A stretch of DNA of 64,000 nucleotides from Solibacillus sp. R5-41 (GCF_002736105.1 NZ_CP024123.1:860001-924000), one strand, 5' to 3'; shown: positions 49,886 to 60,799, counted from the first letter of the stretch. Program-made: numbers and translations. The notes: a model not told the origin generated them from the sequence alone.

Positions 49886-52293
49886 TGGTCATTGCAGAAG
49901 TCATTGTTGATGTATCCGCTTATCCAGTTGATCGGCCGTTTGATTATGTCATTCCAAATGAGTGGTTGGAGTTAATTGAAAAGGGCTGTCGCGTTAGAGT
50001 GCCATTTGGTCCGAGAAATGTTCTTGGCTTTGTTGTGGGCATAAAGGACGAGACGGAAGTACCGCTGGATAAAATTAAATCCATTGCAGAAGTTTTAGAT
50101 ATCGAGTCTGTTTTAACAGATGAAATGCTGAAAATGGCAAAATGGTTAAAAAATCAAACCATTTGCTATGAAATCGATGCCCTTCAAGTGATGCTTCCTG
50201 GCGCACTAAGAGCGAAGTATGAAAAATTTGCCGTTTTGGTAACCGAGGTCGAACAATTGCCCGAAGCAATCCAACCGTATTTTGAAAAAAATGCGAAAGT
50301 GAACCTCAAAATTGTTGAAAAGGACGCCCTACTGAAGCCATTAAAACAGGCAATTCGTAAAGGGGATCTCCTAATCGAAAACGTTGTGAAGCAAAAGGGA
50401 CAGATTAAGCAAGTGCGAAAAGTTCAGATTGCTACGCTGGCGCAATTGGAATCCGTGGAAGCAAAATTGACGGCAAGAGCTCCAAAGCAAAAGCAACTTG
50501 TGCAATGGATGAAATTATTTGAAGGTCAACTTTTCACACCAGATGAAATTTGTGAAGCGGTTGACATAACGAATGCTGTTTTAAATAATGTGATTGAAAA
50601 AGGGGCAGCGGCATATATTCAACAAGAAGTGTATCGCGACCCATTTACGAAAGATGTGACCCGAACGGATTTTTTACAATTATCCAATGAACAGGATTTT
50701 GCACTAACAAAAATAAAAAAAGCGCTGGATGAAAAACGCCAGGAAACTTTTTTACTACACGGAATTACAGGTAGTGGTAAAACGGAAGTGTATCTTCAAG
50801 CGATTCAACAGACGATTGCCCAACAAAAAGAGGCAATCGTCCTCGTACCGGAAATTTCCTTAACACCTCAAATGACCGAGCGCTTTAGGTCGCGATTTGG
50901 AGAACAGGTCGCAGTAATGCATAGCGGGCTTTCAGTAGGTGAAAAATATGATGAGTGGCGCAAAATCCAACAAGGGAAAGTAAAAGTCGTTGTAGGAGCG
51001 CGCTCGGCTATTTTTGCTCCGTTTACGAATTTAGGATTGATTATTTTAGATGAGGAACATGAATCGACTTACAAGCAAGAAGATTCGCCCCGTTACCATG
51101 CACGCGATGTGGCCATTTGGCGTAGTCAGTATTACGAATGTCCTGTCATTTTGGGTAGTGCAACACCCGCATTAGAATCCTTTGCACGAGCAAAAAAAGG
51201 GGTATATACGTTATTAACTTTGGAAAATCGTGCGAAAAACCAAGCATTGCCGACCGTTCATATTGTGGATATGCGTGAACAATTGAAGGAAGGTAATCGT
51301 TCGATGTTCTCTCAGCCTTTAGCAGAGGCTTTACGGTTACGACTTGAAAAAAGAGAACAATCCGTCTTATTTTTAAATCGCCGTGGCTATTCCTCCTTCG
51401 TGCTATGTCGCGATTGTGGGACAACAGTTCAATGCCCAAATTGTGATATTTCGTTAACGTATCATCGTTCGAATGAAAAGCTAAAATGCCATTATTGTGG
51501 GTATGATGAGTATGTTCCAAGCAATTGTCCGCAATGTCAAAGTGAGCATATTCGTTATTTTGGAACAGGTACACAAAAAGTCGAAGAAGAAATTTCCAAG
51601 TACTTTCCAGGCGCTCGCGTATTACGAATGGATGTAGATACGACGAAGCAAAAGGGTGCTCATGAAAAAATACTCGATGCCTTTGGTTCGGGAGAAGCAG
51701 ATATTTTATTGGGCACACAAATGATTGCTAAGGGGCTAGATTTCCCTAATATTACGCTCGTCGGTGTGTTAAGTGCAGATACATCCTTGCATTTACCAGA
51801 TTATCGTGCGGCTGAAAAAACATTTCAATTAATGACGCAAGTAAGTGGGCGAGCTGGACGTCATGAGAAACCTGGTGAGGTGTTCGTTCAAACCTATACA
51901 CCGGAACATTATGCCATTGAATTATCGAAAGAACAGTTGTATACACCGTTTTATGAACGTGAAATGTATAGTCGGCATACAGCAGGCTATCCGCCGTATT
52001 ATTATATTGCGCTCATTCAAGTTTCCCATGAGGATGTTGTGATGGCGGCGGAATATGCAGGACGGGCCACAGAATATTTACGTTCTAACTTATCCTTCGA
52101 TGTTTCAGTCATCGGTCCAACGACGGCAAGTATTAGCCGACTCCAAAATAGATATCGTTACCAATGTTTGATAAAATATAAAAAAGAACCAAACTTAATC
52201 CCAGTGCTTTTACAATTAATAAAAATGTATCGCTCAGACTGGATAAAAAAAGGAATCGTGTTAACGGTTGACTTAGATCCAACGATGATCTAA
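49885..52293 (+). CDS. priA: Primosomal protein N' (replication restart helicase PriA)
   Basis: A 3'-to-5' superfamily 2 helicase that reloads the replisome at stalled forks. It has an N-terminal DNA-binding domain (1-230), Walker A GITGSGKTE (about 293-301), the DEEH box (389-392), the zinc-binding cysteine cluster (CRDCGTTVQCPNC ... CHYC ... CPQC), and helicase C motifs (GTQMIAKGLDFPNI, VSGRAGR). 802 residues. Its start overlaps the coaC stop by one base. The stop codon TAA is directly followed by repeat R2 copy B. Confidence 0.97.
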   Translation: MVIAEVIVDVSAYPVDRPFDYVIPNEWLELIEKGCRVRVPFGPRNVLGFVVGIKDETEVPLDKIKSIAEVLDIESVLTDEMLKMAKWLKNQTICYEIDALQVMLPGALRAKYEKFAVLVTEVEQLPEAIQPYFEKNAKVNLKIVEKDALLKPLKQAIRKGDLLIENVVKQKGQIKQVRKVQIATLAQLESVEAKLTARAPKQKQLVQWMKLFEGQLFTPDEICEAVDITNAVLNNVIEKGAAAYIQQEVYRDPFTKDVTRTDFLQLSNEQDFALTKIKKALDEKRQETFLLHGITGSGKTEVYLQAIQQTIAQQKEAIVLVPEISLTPQMTERFRSRFGEQVAVMHSGLSVGEKYDEWRKIQQGKVKVVVGARSAIFAPFTNLGLIILDEEHESTYKQEDSPRYHARDVAIWRSQYYECPVILGSATPALESFARAKKGVYTLLTLENRAKNQALPTVHIVDMREQLKEGNRSMFSQPLAEALRLRLEKREQSVLFLNRRGYSSFVLCRDCGTTVQCPNCDISLTYHRSNEKLKCHYCGYDEYVPSNCPQCQSEHIRYFGTGTQKVEEEISKYFPGARVLRMDVDTTKQKGAHEKILDAFGSGEADILLGTQMIAKGLDFPNITLVGVLSADTSLHLPDYRAAEKTFQLMTQVSGRAGRHEKPGEVFVQTYTPEHYAIELSKEQLYTPFYEREMYSRHTAGYPPYYYIALIQVSHEDVVMAAEYAGRATEYLRSNLSFDVSVIGPTTASISRLQNRYRYQCLIKYKKEPNLIPVLLQLIKMYRSDWIKKGIVLTVDLDPTMI

Positions 52294-52540
52294 CTTGATT
52301 CAGCTGAAGTCCTCCACTTCAATAAGTGGGAAAGAATTCTAAGTATTTCTTTAATTCAGAGATGGTTCAAGCCCGGCTGAATAGAGGAACTCTGTTTAAA
52401 AACGCCACGTGGTGCGGCAACGCCAAAGTGACCAACATCTGTTGGCCAAGTGCCCCCGGTGGATGTCACAGATTTTTAGAGGATTTTTTCGAGTAAACTC
52501 GAAAAAAATCTGGACAAGAGTTAGCCGAGGCGTAATTGAT
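52294..52540 (+). repeat. Composite repeat R2, copy B (with module M)
   Basis: Begins CTTGATTCAGC on the first base after the priA stop and includes the CCTCCACTT...AAGTGGG hairpin and CCCGGCTGAAT. Then comes a 49-base block (52398-52446) matching module M of repeat R1a (AACGCC, GTGACCAAC, GTTGGCC in order), absent from copies A and C. The right unit follows: CCCGGTGGATGTCACAGA, a hairpin with 11-bp arms TTTTTTCGAGT/ACTCGAAAAAA (52484-52507), then GCCGAGGCGTAATTGAT. It ends about 10 bases before the def ribosome-binding site. Confidence 0.85.
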
Positions 52541-52564
52541 ATAATTAGAAAGAGGTATGCAAAA

Positions 52565-53056
52565 ATGGCTATTAAAGAAGTAGTGAAAAATCCAGCGAAA
52601 ATTTTATCGCAAAAAACAAAAGAAGTGGAAGTCATTAATGAAGAAATGATTCAGCTTTTAGATGATTTATATGAAACAATGGTTGAACATGATGGGGTAG
52701 GTATTGCTGCGCCACAAATAAATGTTGGCTTACGTGTCGCGATTGTCGAGCTAGGTGAAGATATTTTAGAGATGATCAACCCAATCGTCCTTGAAACACG
52801 GGGGGATGCTGAGGATGTAGAAGGTTGCTTAAGCTTCCCAGATTTATTTGGTATGGTAAAGCGCCCAACTTATGTGAAAATTGAAGCTTCTGACCGTGAA
52901 GGCCGTGTTTATGAGCTAGAAGCAGAAGATTTTGAAGCACGTTGTATATTACACGAAATTGACCATTTAGATGGTGTGTTATTTGATTCGAAAATGACAC
53001 GTGTATTAACTGCAGCTGAGCTAGAGGAATTGTACGCGGACGAAGAGGAGGAATAA
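52565..53056 (+). CDS. def: Peptide deformylase Def
   Basis: Removes the N-formyl group from nascent proteins; a metalloenzyme. Motif 1 GVGIAAPQ (44-51), motif 2 EGCLSFP (86-92, Cys is a metal ligand), motif 3 HEIDH (130-134). 163 residues, the short type. ATG 52565 has AGAGG 9 bases upstream. The frame stays open upstream to 52409, but that part is repeat R2B and gives no family sequence. fmt follows after three bases. Confidence 0.97.
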   Translation: MAIKEVVKNPAKILSQKTKEVEVINEEMIQLLDDLYETMVEHDGVGIAAPQINVGLRVAIVELGEDILEMINPIVLETRGDAEDVEGCLSFPDLFGMVKRPTYVKIEASDREGRVYELEAEDFEARCILHEIDHLDGVLFDSKMTRVLTAAELEELYADEEEE

Positions 53057-53059
53057 TCG

Positions 53060-54001
53060 ATGACAAAAATCATCTTTATGGGAACTCCTTCGTTTTCTGC
53101 GCCAATATTGCGCATGCTACATGAGGAAGGCTATGAGGTAGCAGCCGTTGTAACACAGCCAGACCGTCCTGTTGGGCGAAAAAAAGTATTAACGCCTCCT
53201 CCGGTAAAGGCAGAAGCGTTAGCTCTTGGATTATCTGTCATCCAGCCAGAAAAATTACGTGGTTCACAGGAATTACAAGAAATTCTAGCATTAAAGCCTG
53301 ATTTAATTGTAACAGCGGCATTCGGTCAAATTTTACCGAAAGAATTGCTCGATGCACCAGAGCTTGGTTGCATTAATGTACACGCCTCGTTATTACCGCA
53401 TTATCGTGGGGGTGCGCCAATCCACCAGGCGATTATAGACGGACAAGCGAAAACAGGTATTACCATAATGTATATGGCTGAAAAGTTAGATGCTGGCGAT
53501 ATTATTTCTCAGCGTGAAATTGCGATTGAAGATACGGATCATACAGGTGGCATGTTTGAAAAATTAAGTGATGTCGGTCGCGAACTATTAAAAGAAACAT
53601 TGCCCGCTATTATTGCATGTACAAATGAGCGCATTGTGCAAAATGAAGATGAAGTGACATATGCACGGAATATTAGCCGTGAGCAAGAGTTAATGGATTG
53701 GAATAAAGAAGCACGTACATTATATAATCAAGTACGTGGGTTACACCCATGGCCAGTTGCCTACACAACTTTCGAAGGGTCAAACTTTAAAATTTGGTGG
53801 GCAAAGTTAGGAGAAACAGCGACAAATGCTACTCCGGGTGAAGTCATCAAAATTGCAAAGGATCATTTCGAAGTTGCAACAGGTGACGGCAATACATTAG
53901 CACTTTATGACGTGCAACCAGCTGGAAAAAAACGAATGACAGCAGAAGAGTTTTTACGTGGTACGGGCTCAAAATTACAGATCGGAGACCGCTTTGAATG
54001 A
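53060..54001 (+). CDS. fmt: Methionyl-tRNA formyltransferase Fmt
   Basis: Formylates initiator Met-tRNA. N-terminal formyl-transferase domain with [10 protein letters not shown] (6-15) and [16 protein letters not shown] (106-121), which contains the catalytic Asn/His; C-terminal OB-fold domain from about residue 205. 313 residues. It is paired with def (opposite reactions) and overlaps rsmB by four bases. Confidence 0.97.
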   Translation: MTKIIFMGTPSFSAPILRMLHEEGYEVAAVVTQPDRPVGRKKVLTPPPVKAEALALGLSVIQPEKLRGSQELQEILALKPDLIVTAAFGQILPKELLDAPELGCINVHASLLPHYRGGAPIHQAIIDGQAKTGITIMYMAEKLDAGDIISQREIAIEDTDHTGGMFEKLSDVGRELLKETLPAIIACTNERIVQNEDEVTYARNISREQELMDWNKEARTLYNQVRGLHPWPVAYTTFEGSNFKIWWAKLGETATNATPGEVIKIAKDHFEVATGDGNTLALYDVQPAGKKRMTAEEFLRGTGSKLQIGDRFE

Positions 54002-55359
54002 ATAAAAAAAAGCCAGTAATTTGGGATGGTAATGTGCGTGATGCGGCATTAACGATTTTATTAACAGTCGATAAAAGTCAAGCATACAGCAATTTATTAT
54101 TACACCAAACAATTGAAAAATATAAAATTGATGCAAAGGATCGTGGGCTGTTAACAGAGCTTACTTATGGAACTTTGCAGCATAAGCTAACATTAGATTA
54201 TTACCTAGAGCCATTCATACGTGGGAAAGTAGATATTTGGGTACGTTGGTTACTGCGTATGTCGCTATATCAAATGCATTATTTAACACGGATTCCTGCA
54301 CACGCAGCGGTTAATGAGGCCGTAGAAATTGCGAAGCGTCGCGGGCATCAAGGAATTGCCTCAATGGTCAATGGTATTTTACGCTCGATTTTACGCGAAG
54401 GCGTTCGCTCGACAGAGTTAATTTCAGATGATCATGAGCGTCTTGCCATTGAAACGAGTCATCCGCAGTGGCTTGTCGATCGCTGGGTGGAGAGCTATGG
54501 CTTTGATGTGACACGTGACATGCTACAGGAAAACAACATTGCACCGCTTCAAACCGTTCGTGTCAATACGACAAAGGCAACAGTAGAACAAGTGCTGACA
54601 ACTTTAGAGCGTGAAGGTGTAAAGGCGCGTCGTAGTGAATATATATCAGAATGTATCCATCTTGAAAGTGGCCAAGCAGCTCGCACAGGAGCATTTCGTA
54701 ATGGACTAATTACCATTCAAGATGAAAGCTCGATGATTCCTGCAACAGTTTTAAACCCACAGCCTGGTATGAAGGTGCTTGATATGTGTGCCGCACCAGG
54801 AGGGAAAACGACTCATTTAGCTGAAAAAATGCAAAATGAAGGGTTAATTTTAGCAACGGACTTACATCCGAAAAAATTAGATTTAATCGATGAAAATACA
54901 ACGCGCTTAGGGCTTGATATTATTCAAACAGCACCACTAGATGGGCGTAAGGCGGCGGGCATCCTTCCAGCAGAAAGCTATGATGCGATTCTTGTAGATG
55001 CGCCGTGCTCAGGGCTAGGTGTTATGCGTCGTAAGCCAGATATTAAATATACAAAGCGTGAGGAAGATTTAGAAAGCCTACAATCGATTCAACTTGCGAT
55101 TTTAGAAAATGCAGTCCAATTATTAAAAACGGATGGTCGATTAGTGTATTCTACTTGTACAGTGGATCGTCGCGAAAATGAAGGTACGGTAAATGCCTTT
55201 TTAGCTGCACACCCAGAAATGGAAGCGGTACGTTTAGAAAATTTACCAGCACAACTAGAAGCGAAACAACAAGACGGGATGCTACAAGTATTCCCACAAG
55301 ATATTGGTAGTGACGGATTTTTCGTTGCTGCATTCGTAAAAAAAGGAGCGTCCAATTAA
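53998..55359 (+). CDS. rsmB: 16S rRNA (cytosine-967-C5)-methyltransferase RsmB
   Basis: Methylates C967 of 16S rRNA using SAM. N-terminal NusB-like RNA-binding domain (about 1-140; [28 protein letters not shown]) and a Rossmann methyltransferase domain with [16 protein letters not shown] (about 261-276). The two cysteines of the m5C mechanism are Cys337 ([12 protein letters not shown]) and Cys387 ([10 protein letters not shown]). 453 residues. It overlaps fmt, and rlmN follows after three bases. Confidence 0.96.
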   Translation: MNKKKPVIWDGNVRDAALTILLTVDKSQAYSNLLLHQTIEKYKIDAKDRGLLTELTYGTLQHKLTLDYYLEPFIRGKVDIWVRWLLRMSLYQMHYLTRIPAHAAVNEAVEIAKRRGHQGIASMVNGILRSILREGVRSTELISDDHERLAIETSHPQWLVDRWVESYGFDVTRDMLQENNIAPLQTVRVNTTKATVEQVLTTLEREGVKARRSEYISECIHLESGQAARTGAFRNGLITIQDESSMIPATVLNPQPGMKVLDMCAAPGGKTTHLAEKMQNEGLILATDLHPKKLDLIDENTTRLGLDIIQTAPLDGRKAAGILPAESYDAILVDAPCSGLGVMRRKPDIKYTKREEDLESLQSIQLAILENAVQLLKTDGRLVYSTCTVDRRENEGTVNAFLAAHPEMEAVRLENLPAQLEAKQQDGMLQVFPQDIGSDGFFVAAFVKKGASN

Positions 55360-55362
55360 CTA

Positions 55363-56511
55363 ATGGAGCAAGAACAATTAAAACAATTTGATGAGCGTAT
55401 TAAGGATTTGGTAGAAGAAACAGCAGCAACACCAGCACGTCGCGAAAAAAAGGAAAAGCCACAATTGAAGCCTTCTATATACTCGCTTCGTCTAGATGAA
55501 TTAAAAGATTGGTTAGTAGAGAATGGTGAAAAAGCATTCCGAGCGGGCCAAATTTATGAATGGCTTTATGAAAAACGCGTAAAAAACTATGAGGAAATGT
55601 CAAATTTATCTAAAGGTTTACGTGAAAAACTAGCACAACAATTTACTTTAACAACGCTTTCAACGATTATTAAACAAGAATCTAAAGACGGTACAATTAA
55701 GTTTTTATTCCAATTACAAGATGGCTATTCAATTGAAACCGTATTAATGCGCCATGAGTACGGAAATTCAATTTGTGTCACAACACAAGTAGGATGTCGT
55801 ATCGGCTGTACATTCTGTGCCTCAACATTAGGCGGACTAAAACGTCACTTAATGGCAGGCGAAATTGTGGAGCAAGTTGTAAAAGTACAGCAACAGCTTG
55901 ATGAAACAGATGAGCGTGTATCAAGCATTGTTATTATGGGAATTGGTGAACCATTCGACAACTATGATGCGATGATGAGTTTCTTAAAAATCATGAATGA
56001 TGATAAAGGTTTAAACATCGGAGCACGTCATATTACCGTTTCTACTTCTGGTATAGTGCCGAAGATTTATGAATTTGCGGATGAAGGCATGCAAATTAAC
56101 TTTGCTGTTTCATTGCACGCGCCAAACCAAGAAGCGCGTCAAAAATTAATGCCAATTGCACGTGCTTATAAGCTAGAGGCGTTAATGGAGGCTGTACAAT
56201 ACTACACGAAAAAAACAGGACGTCGTGTAACGTTTGAATACGGTTTAATGTCAGGTGAAAATGATACGGAAGAAGTAGCATTAGAGCTTGCTGCACTAAT
56301 TAAAAATATTAAATGTCATGTTAACTTAATTCCAATTAACTACGTGCCAGAACGCGATTATATTCGTACATCACGTAGCAAAATTTTTGCATTTGAAAAA
56401 ACGTTAAAAGAAAAAGGTATTAACGTAACGATTCGTCGTGAGCAAGGTGCAGATATTGCAGCAGCTTGTGGCCAATTGCGTGCGCAAGAAAGATCACAAG
56501 AAACAAAGTAG
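55363..56511 (+). CDS. rlmN: Dual-specificity RNA methyltransferase RlmN
   Basis: A radical SAM enzyme that methylates A2503 of 23S rRNA and A37 of some tRNAs. The 4Fe-4S cysteines are Cys145, Cys149 and Cys152 (CRIGCTFC). The catalytic C-terminal cysteine region is [11 protein letters not shown]. 382 residues; the N-terminal 25 residues are polar and somewhat longer than in B. subtilis. ATG 55363 with AAAAGGAG upstream. Confidence 0.96.
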   Translation: MEQEQLKQFDERIKDLVEETAATPARREKKEKPQLKPSIYSLRLDELKDWLVENGEKAFRAGQIYEWLYEKRVKNYEEMSNLSKGLREKLAQQFTLTTLSTIIKQESKDGTIKFLFQLQDGYSIETVLMRHEYGNSICVTTQVGCRIGCTFCASTLGGLKRHLMAGEIVEQVVKVQQQLDETDERVSSIVIMGIGEPFDNYDAMMSFLKIMNDDKGLNIGARHITVSTSGIVPKIYEFADEGMQINFAVSLHAPNQEARQKLMPIARAYKLEALMEAVQYYTKKTGRRVTFEYGLMSGENDTEEVALELAALIKNIKCHVNLIPINYVPERDYIRTSRSKIFAFEKTLKEKGINVTIRREQGADIAAACGQLRAQERSQETK

Positions 56512-56520
56512 GTGGACTTT

Positions 56521-57267
56521 ATGAACTTTACAGTGAAAAGTGATATTGGATTAAAGCGAACGATAAATGAAGATCGGGCGGCGTTTTTTGAACGCCCCGA
56601 TCATTATAAGCTTGCAATTTTAGCAGATGGCATGGGTGGACATAACGCAGGTGATGTAGCGAGTGAAATGGCTATAAATGAAATGCAGCATTTATTTTTG
56701 AATATTGATGCACAACAATTTGCAACTAAGGAATCTCAAACGGAATGGCTTCGGGATGCCGTTTCCCATATTAATCATAAAATTTATCAATATTCTTTAT
56801 CGCATGAAGGCTGTAAAGGGATGGGGACAACACTCATTGCCGTACTGCTTGATCAAAATCATTGCATTATTAGCCATGTTGGAGATAGTCGTACGTACTT
56901 ATTTACAAATAACGAAGTGAAATTAATTACACGAGATCATTCATACGTAAATATTTTAGTGGAAAATGGGGAAATTAGTGAAGAAGAAGCACAGCATCAT
57001 CCACAGCGTAATTTTATTTTGAAGGCGCTTGGCACGGAATCGCATATTGAACCAGATTTTTATGAAATTGACTTACAGGATGAAGGGTATTTACTCATTT
57101 GTTCAGATGGTTTAAGCAATAAATTATCTACCTTTGAAATGGCTGCGATCATTACACTACCCGTAACGCTTCAAGAAAAAGGTCGAAAACTTGTCCAGCT
57201 TGCGAATGATAGCGGCGGAGAAGATAATATTTCCCTCGTATTAATTACAACTAAAGAGGAGGTGTAG
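56521..57267 (+). CDS. prpC: PP2C-type serine/threonine phosphatase PrpC/Stp
   Basis: A metal-dependent phosphatase that reverses PrkC phosphorylation. PP2C motifs are intact: RTINEDRAAFF, LADGMGGHNAGDVAS, GMGTTLIAVLL, HVGDSRTYLF, ITRDHS, CSDGLSNKLS and GGEDNISLVLI. ATG 56521 (248 residues) is preferred to GTG 56512, which overlaps the GGTGG site. It directly precedes prkC, the usual phosphatase-kinase pair. Confidence 0.95.
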   Translation: MNFTVKSDIGLKRTINEDRAAFFERPDHYKLAILADGMGGHNAGDVASEMAINEMQHLFLNIDAQQFATKESQTEWLRDAVSHINHKIYQYSLSHEGCKGMGTTLIAVLLDQNHCIISHVGDSRTYLFTNNEVKLITRDHSYVNILVENGEISEEEAQHHPQRNFILKALGTESHIEPDFYEIDLQDEGYLLICSDGLSNKLSTFEMAAIITLPVTLQEKGRKLVQLANDSGGEDNISLVLITTKEEV

Positions 57268-57269
57268 GA

Positions 57270-59237
57270 ATGCTTGTAGGTAAGCATATAAGTAGTCGCT
57301 ATAAAATATTGCAATTAATCGGCGGCGGTGGCATGTCCAACGTTTATTTGGCGCATGACATTATTTTAAATCGCGATGTAGCCATTAAAATTTTACGCTA
57401 TGATTTTTCGAATGAGGAAGAATTGCACCGACGTTTTCAGCGGGAGGCATTGTCTGCAACCAGTCTTACACATCCGAATATTGTAAGTATTTATGATGTT
57501 GGTGAAGATGGCGATATGCACTACATTGTAATGGAGTACATTAAAGGGAAAACATTAAAGCAATACATACAAGAGTTTTCACCATTATCTCCAGCGCGCA
57601 GTGTCCATATTATGAAACAATTAACATCCGCAATGTCTCAAGCGCATGAAAATGGCATCATCCACCGAGATATTAAGCCGCAAAATATTTTAATGGATGA
57701 AGAAGGCAATGTTAAAATTACAGATTTCGGAATTGCTACATCTTTAGGTGCAACATCGTATACACAAACAAATTCTGTACTCGGAACGGTTCATTATTTA
57801 TCTCCTGAGCAGGCGCGCGGTGGCATTGCTTCAATGAAGTCGGATATTTATGCACTTGGTATTGTATTGTATGAATTATTAACGGGAGAATTACCGTTTT
57901 CCGGAGAATCTGCAGTGTCGATTGCATTAAAGCATTTACAATCAGAAACACCATCTGTTCGTGATTTTGACGCATCGATTCCACAAAGTATTGAAAATAT
58001 TGTGCTTAAGGCAACGGCAAAGGATATGCGTCATCGCTATGCATCGACGGAAGAAATGGAAGCGGATCTAGATACATGCTTAACGATGAAACGCAAAGAT
58101 GAACAAAAATTCATGACGCCACTTGATAATGAAGCAACAAAATTAATTCCGATTATTAAAGATCCAAAACCAGTGCAACCAGCAATACCAAAGCATAGTG
58201 AGCCAACTGTAAAATCCGAACCTACAAAAGCGGATTCCGTTAGTAAGCAGCAAAAGAAAAAGAAAAAATGGCCGATTTACGCAGGCATATTTGCGGCGCT
58301 CGTTGTCATTGGCATTGTATTAGCCTTTATGCTAACGCCGAATAAGATTGAGGTACCAGATGTTAGGAATATGCCGATTTCAGAGGCAATTCAAACGCTC
58401 GAGAGTAAAGGTTTTGTTATTGGCGAACAGGAACAACGTAATTCGGAGGAAATTGAAGTAGATTCCGTTATGGAAATGGACCCAGGAGCGAATTCGATGC
58501 AAGTAAAAGGGACGGAAATTAATTTAGTTGTCAGTATCGGCGAAGAAACACTGGTGATGGAAAATTATTTGGATTTGCAAGGCGAACAAGTGCAGTCAAT
58601 GCTTTTGGGACAAGATAATTTTAAAAGTGTCACAATTGTTGAAGCGTATTCAGACAAACTAGTCGGAACAATTACTGACCAATCCCCACCAGCTGATGAA
58701 GAAATTATCGCAAAAGATACAGATGTTGTATTGACTGTAAGTAAAGGACCGGAGCCAGTTTCTCTCATTAGTTTACATGGTTACAATGAAGCGAATCGTA
58801 AAGCATACGAAAGAAGCTCAGGTTTTAAAATCCATGTTACAGGAAAAGAACATTCATCGACAGTGCCAGAGGGTGAAGTAATGCGACAAACGCCTTCTGC
58901 GGGAACGAAGCTTAAAGTTGGGGATACGGTTAACGTCGTAATTTCTAAAGGACCAGAAGCGAAGGAAGAAAGAGTTTATCGCCATGAAATAACGATTCCA
59001 TATGAACCAGTATTTGAAGATGGGATCGAACAATTAGTCGAACACACAGTAGTTATTTATATACAGGATAAGACGCGTACATTGGCGGATCCAGCTGAAA
59101 CGCTCACGATTACAGGACCAACACCTTATTCAATTGAATTAACAATTGTCGAAGGGGAAAAGGGCGCTTATCAAATTATGCGTGATAATATTGTCATTGA
59201 AAATAAAACAATTACGTACGAAAGTATTCCGCAGTAA
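57270..59237 (+). CDS. prkC: PASTA-domain serine/threonine protein kinase PrkC/StkP
   Basis: A membrane kinase that senses muropeptides or lipid II and triggers spore germination and cell wall responses in related species. The kinase domain has glycine loop GGGGMSNVY (18-26), Lys40, HRDIKPQN (132-139, Asp134 catalytic) and DFGIA (152-156), with an activation loop containing TQTNSVLGTVHYLSPEQ. A juxtamembrane Lys-rich stretch and one helix (about 336-355) lead to three extracellular PASTA domains (about 360-428, 430-497, 498-563) and a C-terminal extension. 655 residues. Confidence 0.96.
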   Translation: MLVGKHISSRYKILQLIGGGGMSNVYLAHDIILNRDVAIKILRYDFSNEEELHRRFQREALSATSLTHPNIVSIYDVGEDGDMHYIVMEYIKGKTLKQYIQEFSPLSPARSVHIMKQLTSAMSQAHENGIIHRDIKPQNILMDEEGNVKITDFGIATSLGATSYTQTNSVLGTVHYLSPEQARGGIASMKSDIYALGIVLYELLTGELPFSGESAVSIALKHLQSETPSVRDFDASIPQSIENIVLKATAKDMRHRYASTEEMEADLDTCLTMKRKDEQKFMTPLDNEATKLIPIIKDPKPVQPAIPKHSEPTVKSEPTKADSVSKQQKKKKKWPIYAGIFAALVVIGIVLAFMLTPNKIEVPDVRNMPISEAIQTLESKGFVIGEQEQRNSEEIEVDSVMEMDPGANSMQVKGTEINLVVSIGEETLVMENYLDLQGEQVQSMLLGQDNFKSVTIVEAYSDKLVGTITDQSPPADEEIIAKDTDVVLTVSKGPEPVSLISLHGYNEANRKAYERSSGFKIHVTGKEHSSTVPEGEVMRQTPSAGTKLKVGDTVNVVISKGPEAKEERVYRHEITIPYEPVFEDGIEQLVEHTVVIYIQDKTRTLADPAETLTITGPTPYSIELTIVEGEKGAYQIMRDNIVIENKTITYESIPQ

Positions 59238-59248
59238 GGGGAGATTGG

Positions 59249-60130
59249 ATGGCGCGAGGCCAAATTCGAAAAGCATTAAGTGGTTTTTATTATATAGAGC
59301 AAGATGGAAAGCTGATTCAATGTCGGGCGCGTGGGATTTTCCGTAATCGCGGAGAATCCCCGTTAGTAGGAGACTTTGTAGAGTATTCTTACGATGGGGA
59401 ATCGGATGGATCTGTCGATAAAATTTATGCGCGTAAAAATGAATTAGTGCGTCCACCAATTGCGAATATTGACCAAGCACTTTTAGTATTTTCAGCAAAA
59501 GAACCTGATTTTAATACAATTTTATTGGATCGTTTTTTAGTTGTTTTGGAATCGTTTCATGTGCAGCCCATTATCGTGCTGACAAAGTTAGATCTATTGG
59601 ATGTTGAGGAAAAACAATCGCTTCAACAATACGTCAAAGATTATGAGGCAATGGGTTATGAAGTGATTTTAACTTTTAAAGATGATCCAGCATTATTGAC
59701 GACATTAGGTCATTATTTAAAAGGAAAAACATCTGTTCTTGCCGGTCAATCAGGCGTCGGGAAGTCGACATTATTAAATACGCTAATCCCATCATTGGAA
59801 CTTAAAACAGCGCATATTTCGAAAAGCTTAGGACGAGGCAAGCATACGACGCGACATGTGGAGTTAATTGATATTGGTGAAGGTTTGCTTGCCGACACTC
59901 CTGGTTTTAGTTCATTTGATTTTGATACAATTGAAAAAGAAGAACTGTCAGCATGTTTACCAGAATTCCAACGTATTAGTGAAAACTGCAAATTCCGAGG
60001 CTGTTTACATATTAAGGAGCCTAAATGTGCAGTGAAAGATGCAGTTGAATCTGGAGAAATTCGTTCCTATCGTTATGAACACTATCAACAGTTTTTACAA
60101 GAAATTATTGATCGAAAGCCGAGGTACTAA
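59249..60130 (+). CDS. rsgA: Ribosome small subunit-dependent GTPase RsgA
   Basis: A circularly permuted GTPase that aids late 30S maturation. An N-terminal OB fold (1-65) is followed by G4 (VLTKLDL), G1 GQSGVGKSTLLN (166-177) and G3 DTPGF in permuted order. A C-terminal zinc site CKFRGCLHIKEPKC (Cys, Cys, His, Cys) follows. 293 residues. It is followed by rpe after three bases, as in B. subtilis. Confidence 0.96.
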   Translation: MARGQIRKALSGFYYIEQDGKLIQCRARGIFRNRGESPLVGDFVEYSYDGESDGSVDKIYARKNELVRPPIANIDQALLVFSAKEPDFNTILLDRFLVVLESFHVQPIIVLTKLDLLDVEEKQSLQQYVKDYEAMGYEVILTFKDDPALLTTLGHYLKGKTSVLAGQSGVGKSTLLNTLIPSLELKTAHISKSLGRGKHTTRHVELIDIGEGLLADTPGFSSFDFDTIEKEELSACLPEFQRISENCKFRGCLHIKEPKCAVKDAVESGEIRSYRYEHYQQFLQEIIDRKPRY

Positions 60131-60133
60131 ACT

Positions 60134-60799
60134 ATGATTAAAATTGCACCATCCATTTTAGCAGCAGATTTTGCAAAATTAGGTGAAGAAGTAAAAGAAG
60201 TTGAGGCAGCAGGTGCAGAGCTGATTCACATTGACGTAATGGACGGTCATTTTGTCCCAAATATTTCATTTGGTGCGATTGCGCTTGAAGCGATTCGTCC
60301 ATTATCAACATTACCAATGGATGTTCATTTAATGATTGAAAATCCAGATCAATACATTGAGCAATTTGCAAAAGCAGGTGCCGATTATATTACGGTCCAT
60401 GTAGAAGCGTGCCGTCATTTACATCGCACTATTCAGCTAATTCGTTCTTTTGGTGTGAAACCGGGCGTTGTGTTAAATCCGCATACGCCAATCGAAAGTA
60501 TCCAACATGTATTAGAGGATATTGATATGGTGTTATTTATGACGGTGAACCCTGGATTTGGCGGGCAAAAATTCATCCATTCGGTCGTGCCGAAAGTGGC
60601 AGCTTTATCAGAAATAATTAAAGAGCGTAATTTAAATATTGAGATTGAAATCGATGGTGGGATTAACGCAGAAACTATTATTCCATGTGCCAAAGCAGGT
60701 GCTACTATTTTCGTAGCGGGCTCTGCTATTTATGGAAAAGAAGATCGCGCGCAAGCATTACAAGAAATTAAACAATCAGGATTGGACGCTATTAAGTGA
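60134..60799 (+). CDS. rpe: Ribulose-phosphate 3-epimerase Rpe
   Basis: Interconverts ribulose 5-phosphate and xylulose 5-phosphate; a metal-dependent TIM barrel. Conserved: PSILAADFAKLGEEV, HIDVMDGHFVPNIS (metal-binding His/Asp), MTVNPGFGGQKFI, EIDGGIN and FVAGSAIYG. 221 residues. Its stop overlaps the thiN start (GTGA). Confidence 0.97.
   Translation: MIKIAPSILAADFAKLGEEVKEVEAAGAELIHIDVMDGHFVPNISFGAIALEAIRPLSTLPMDVHLMIENPDQYIEQFAKAGADYITVHVEACRHLHRTIQLIRSFGVKPGVVLNPHTPIESIQHVLEDIDMVLFMTVNPGFGGQKFIHSVVPKVAALSEIIKERNLNIEIEIDGGINAETIIPCAKAGATIFVAGSAIYGKEDRAQALQEIKQSGLDAIK

Noticed and set aside
52409-52564. N-terminal extension of def, open to 52409
   Set aside because: The extension is translated repeat R2B; the conserved deformylase N-terminus and the ribosome-binding site are at 52565.
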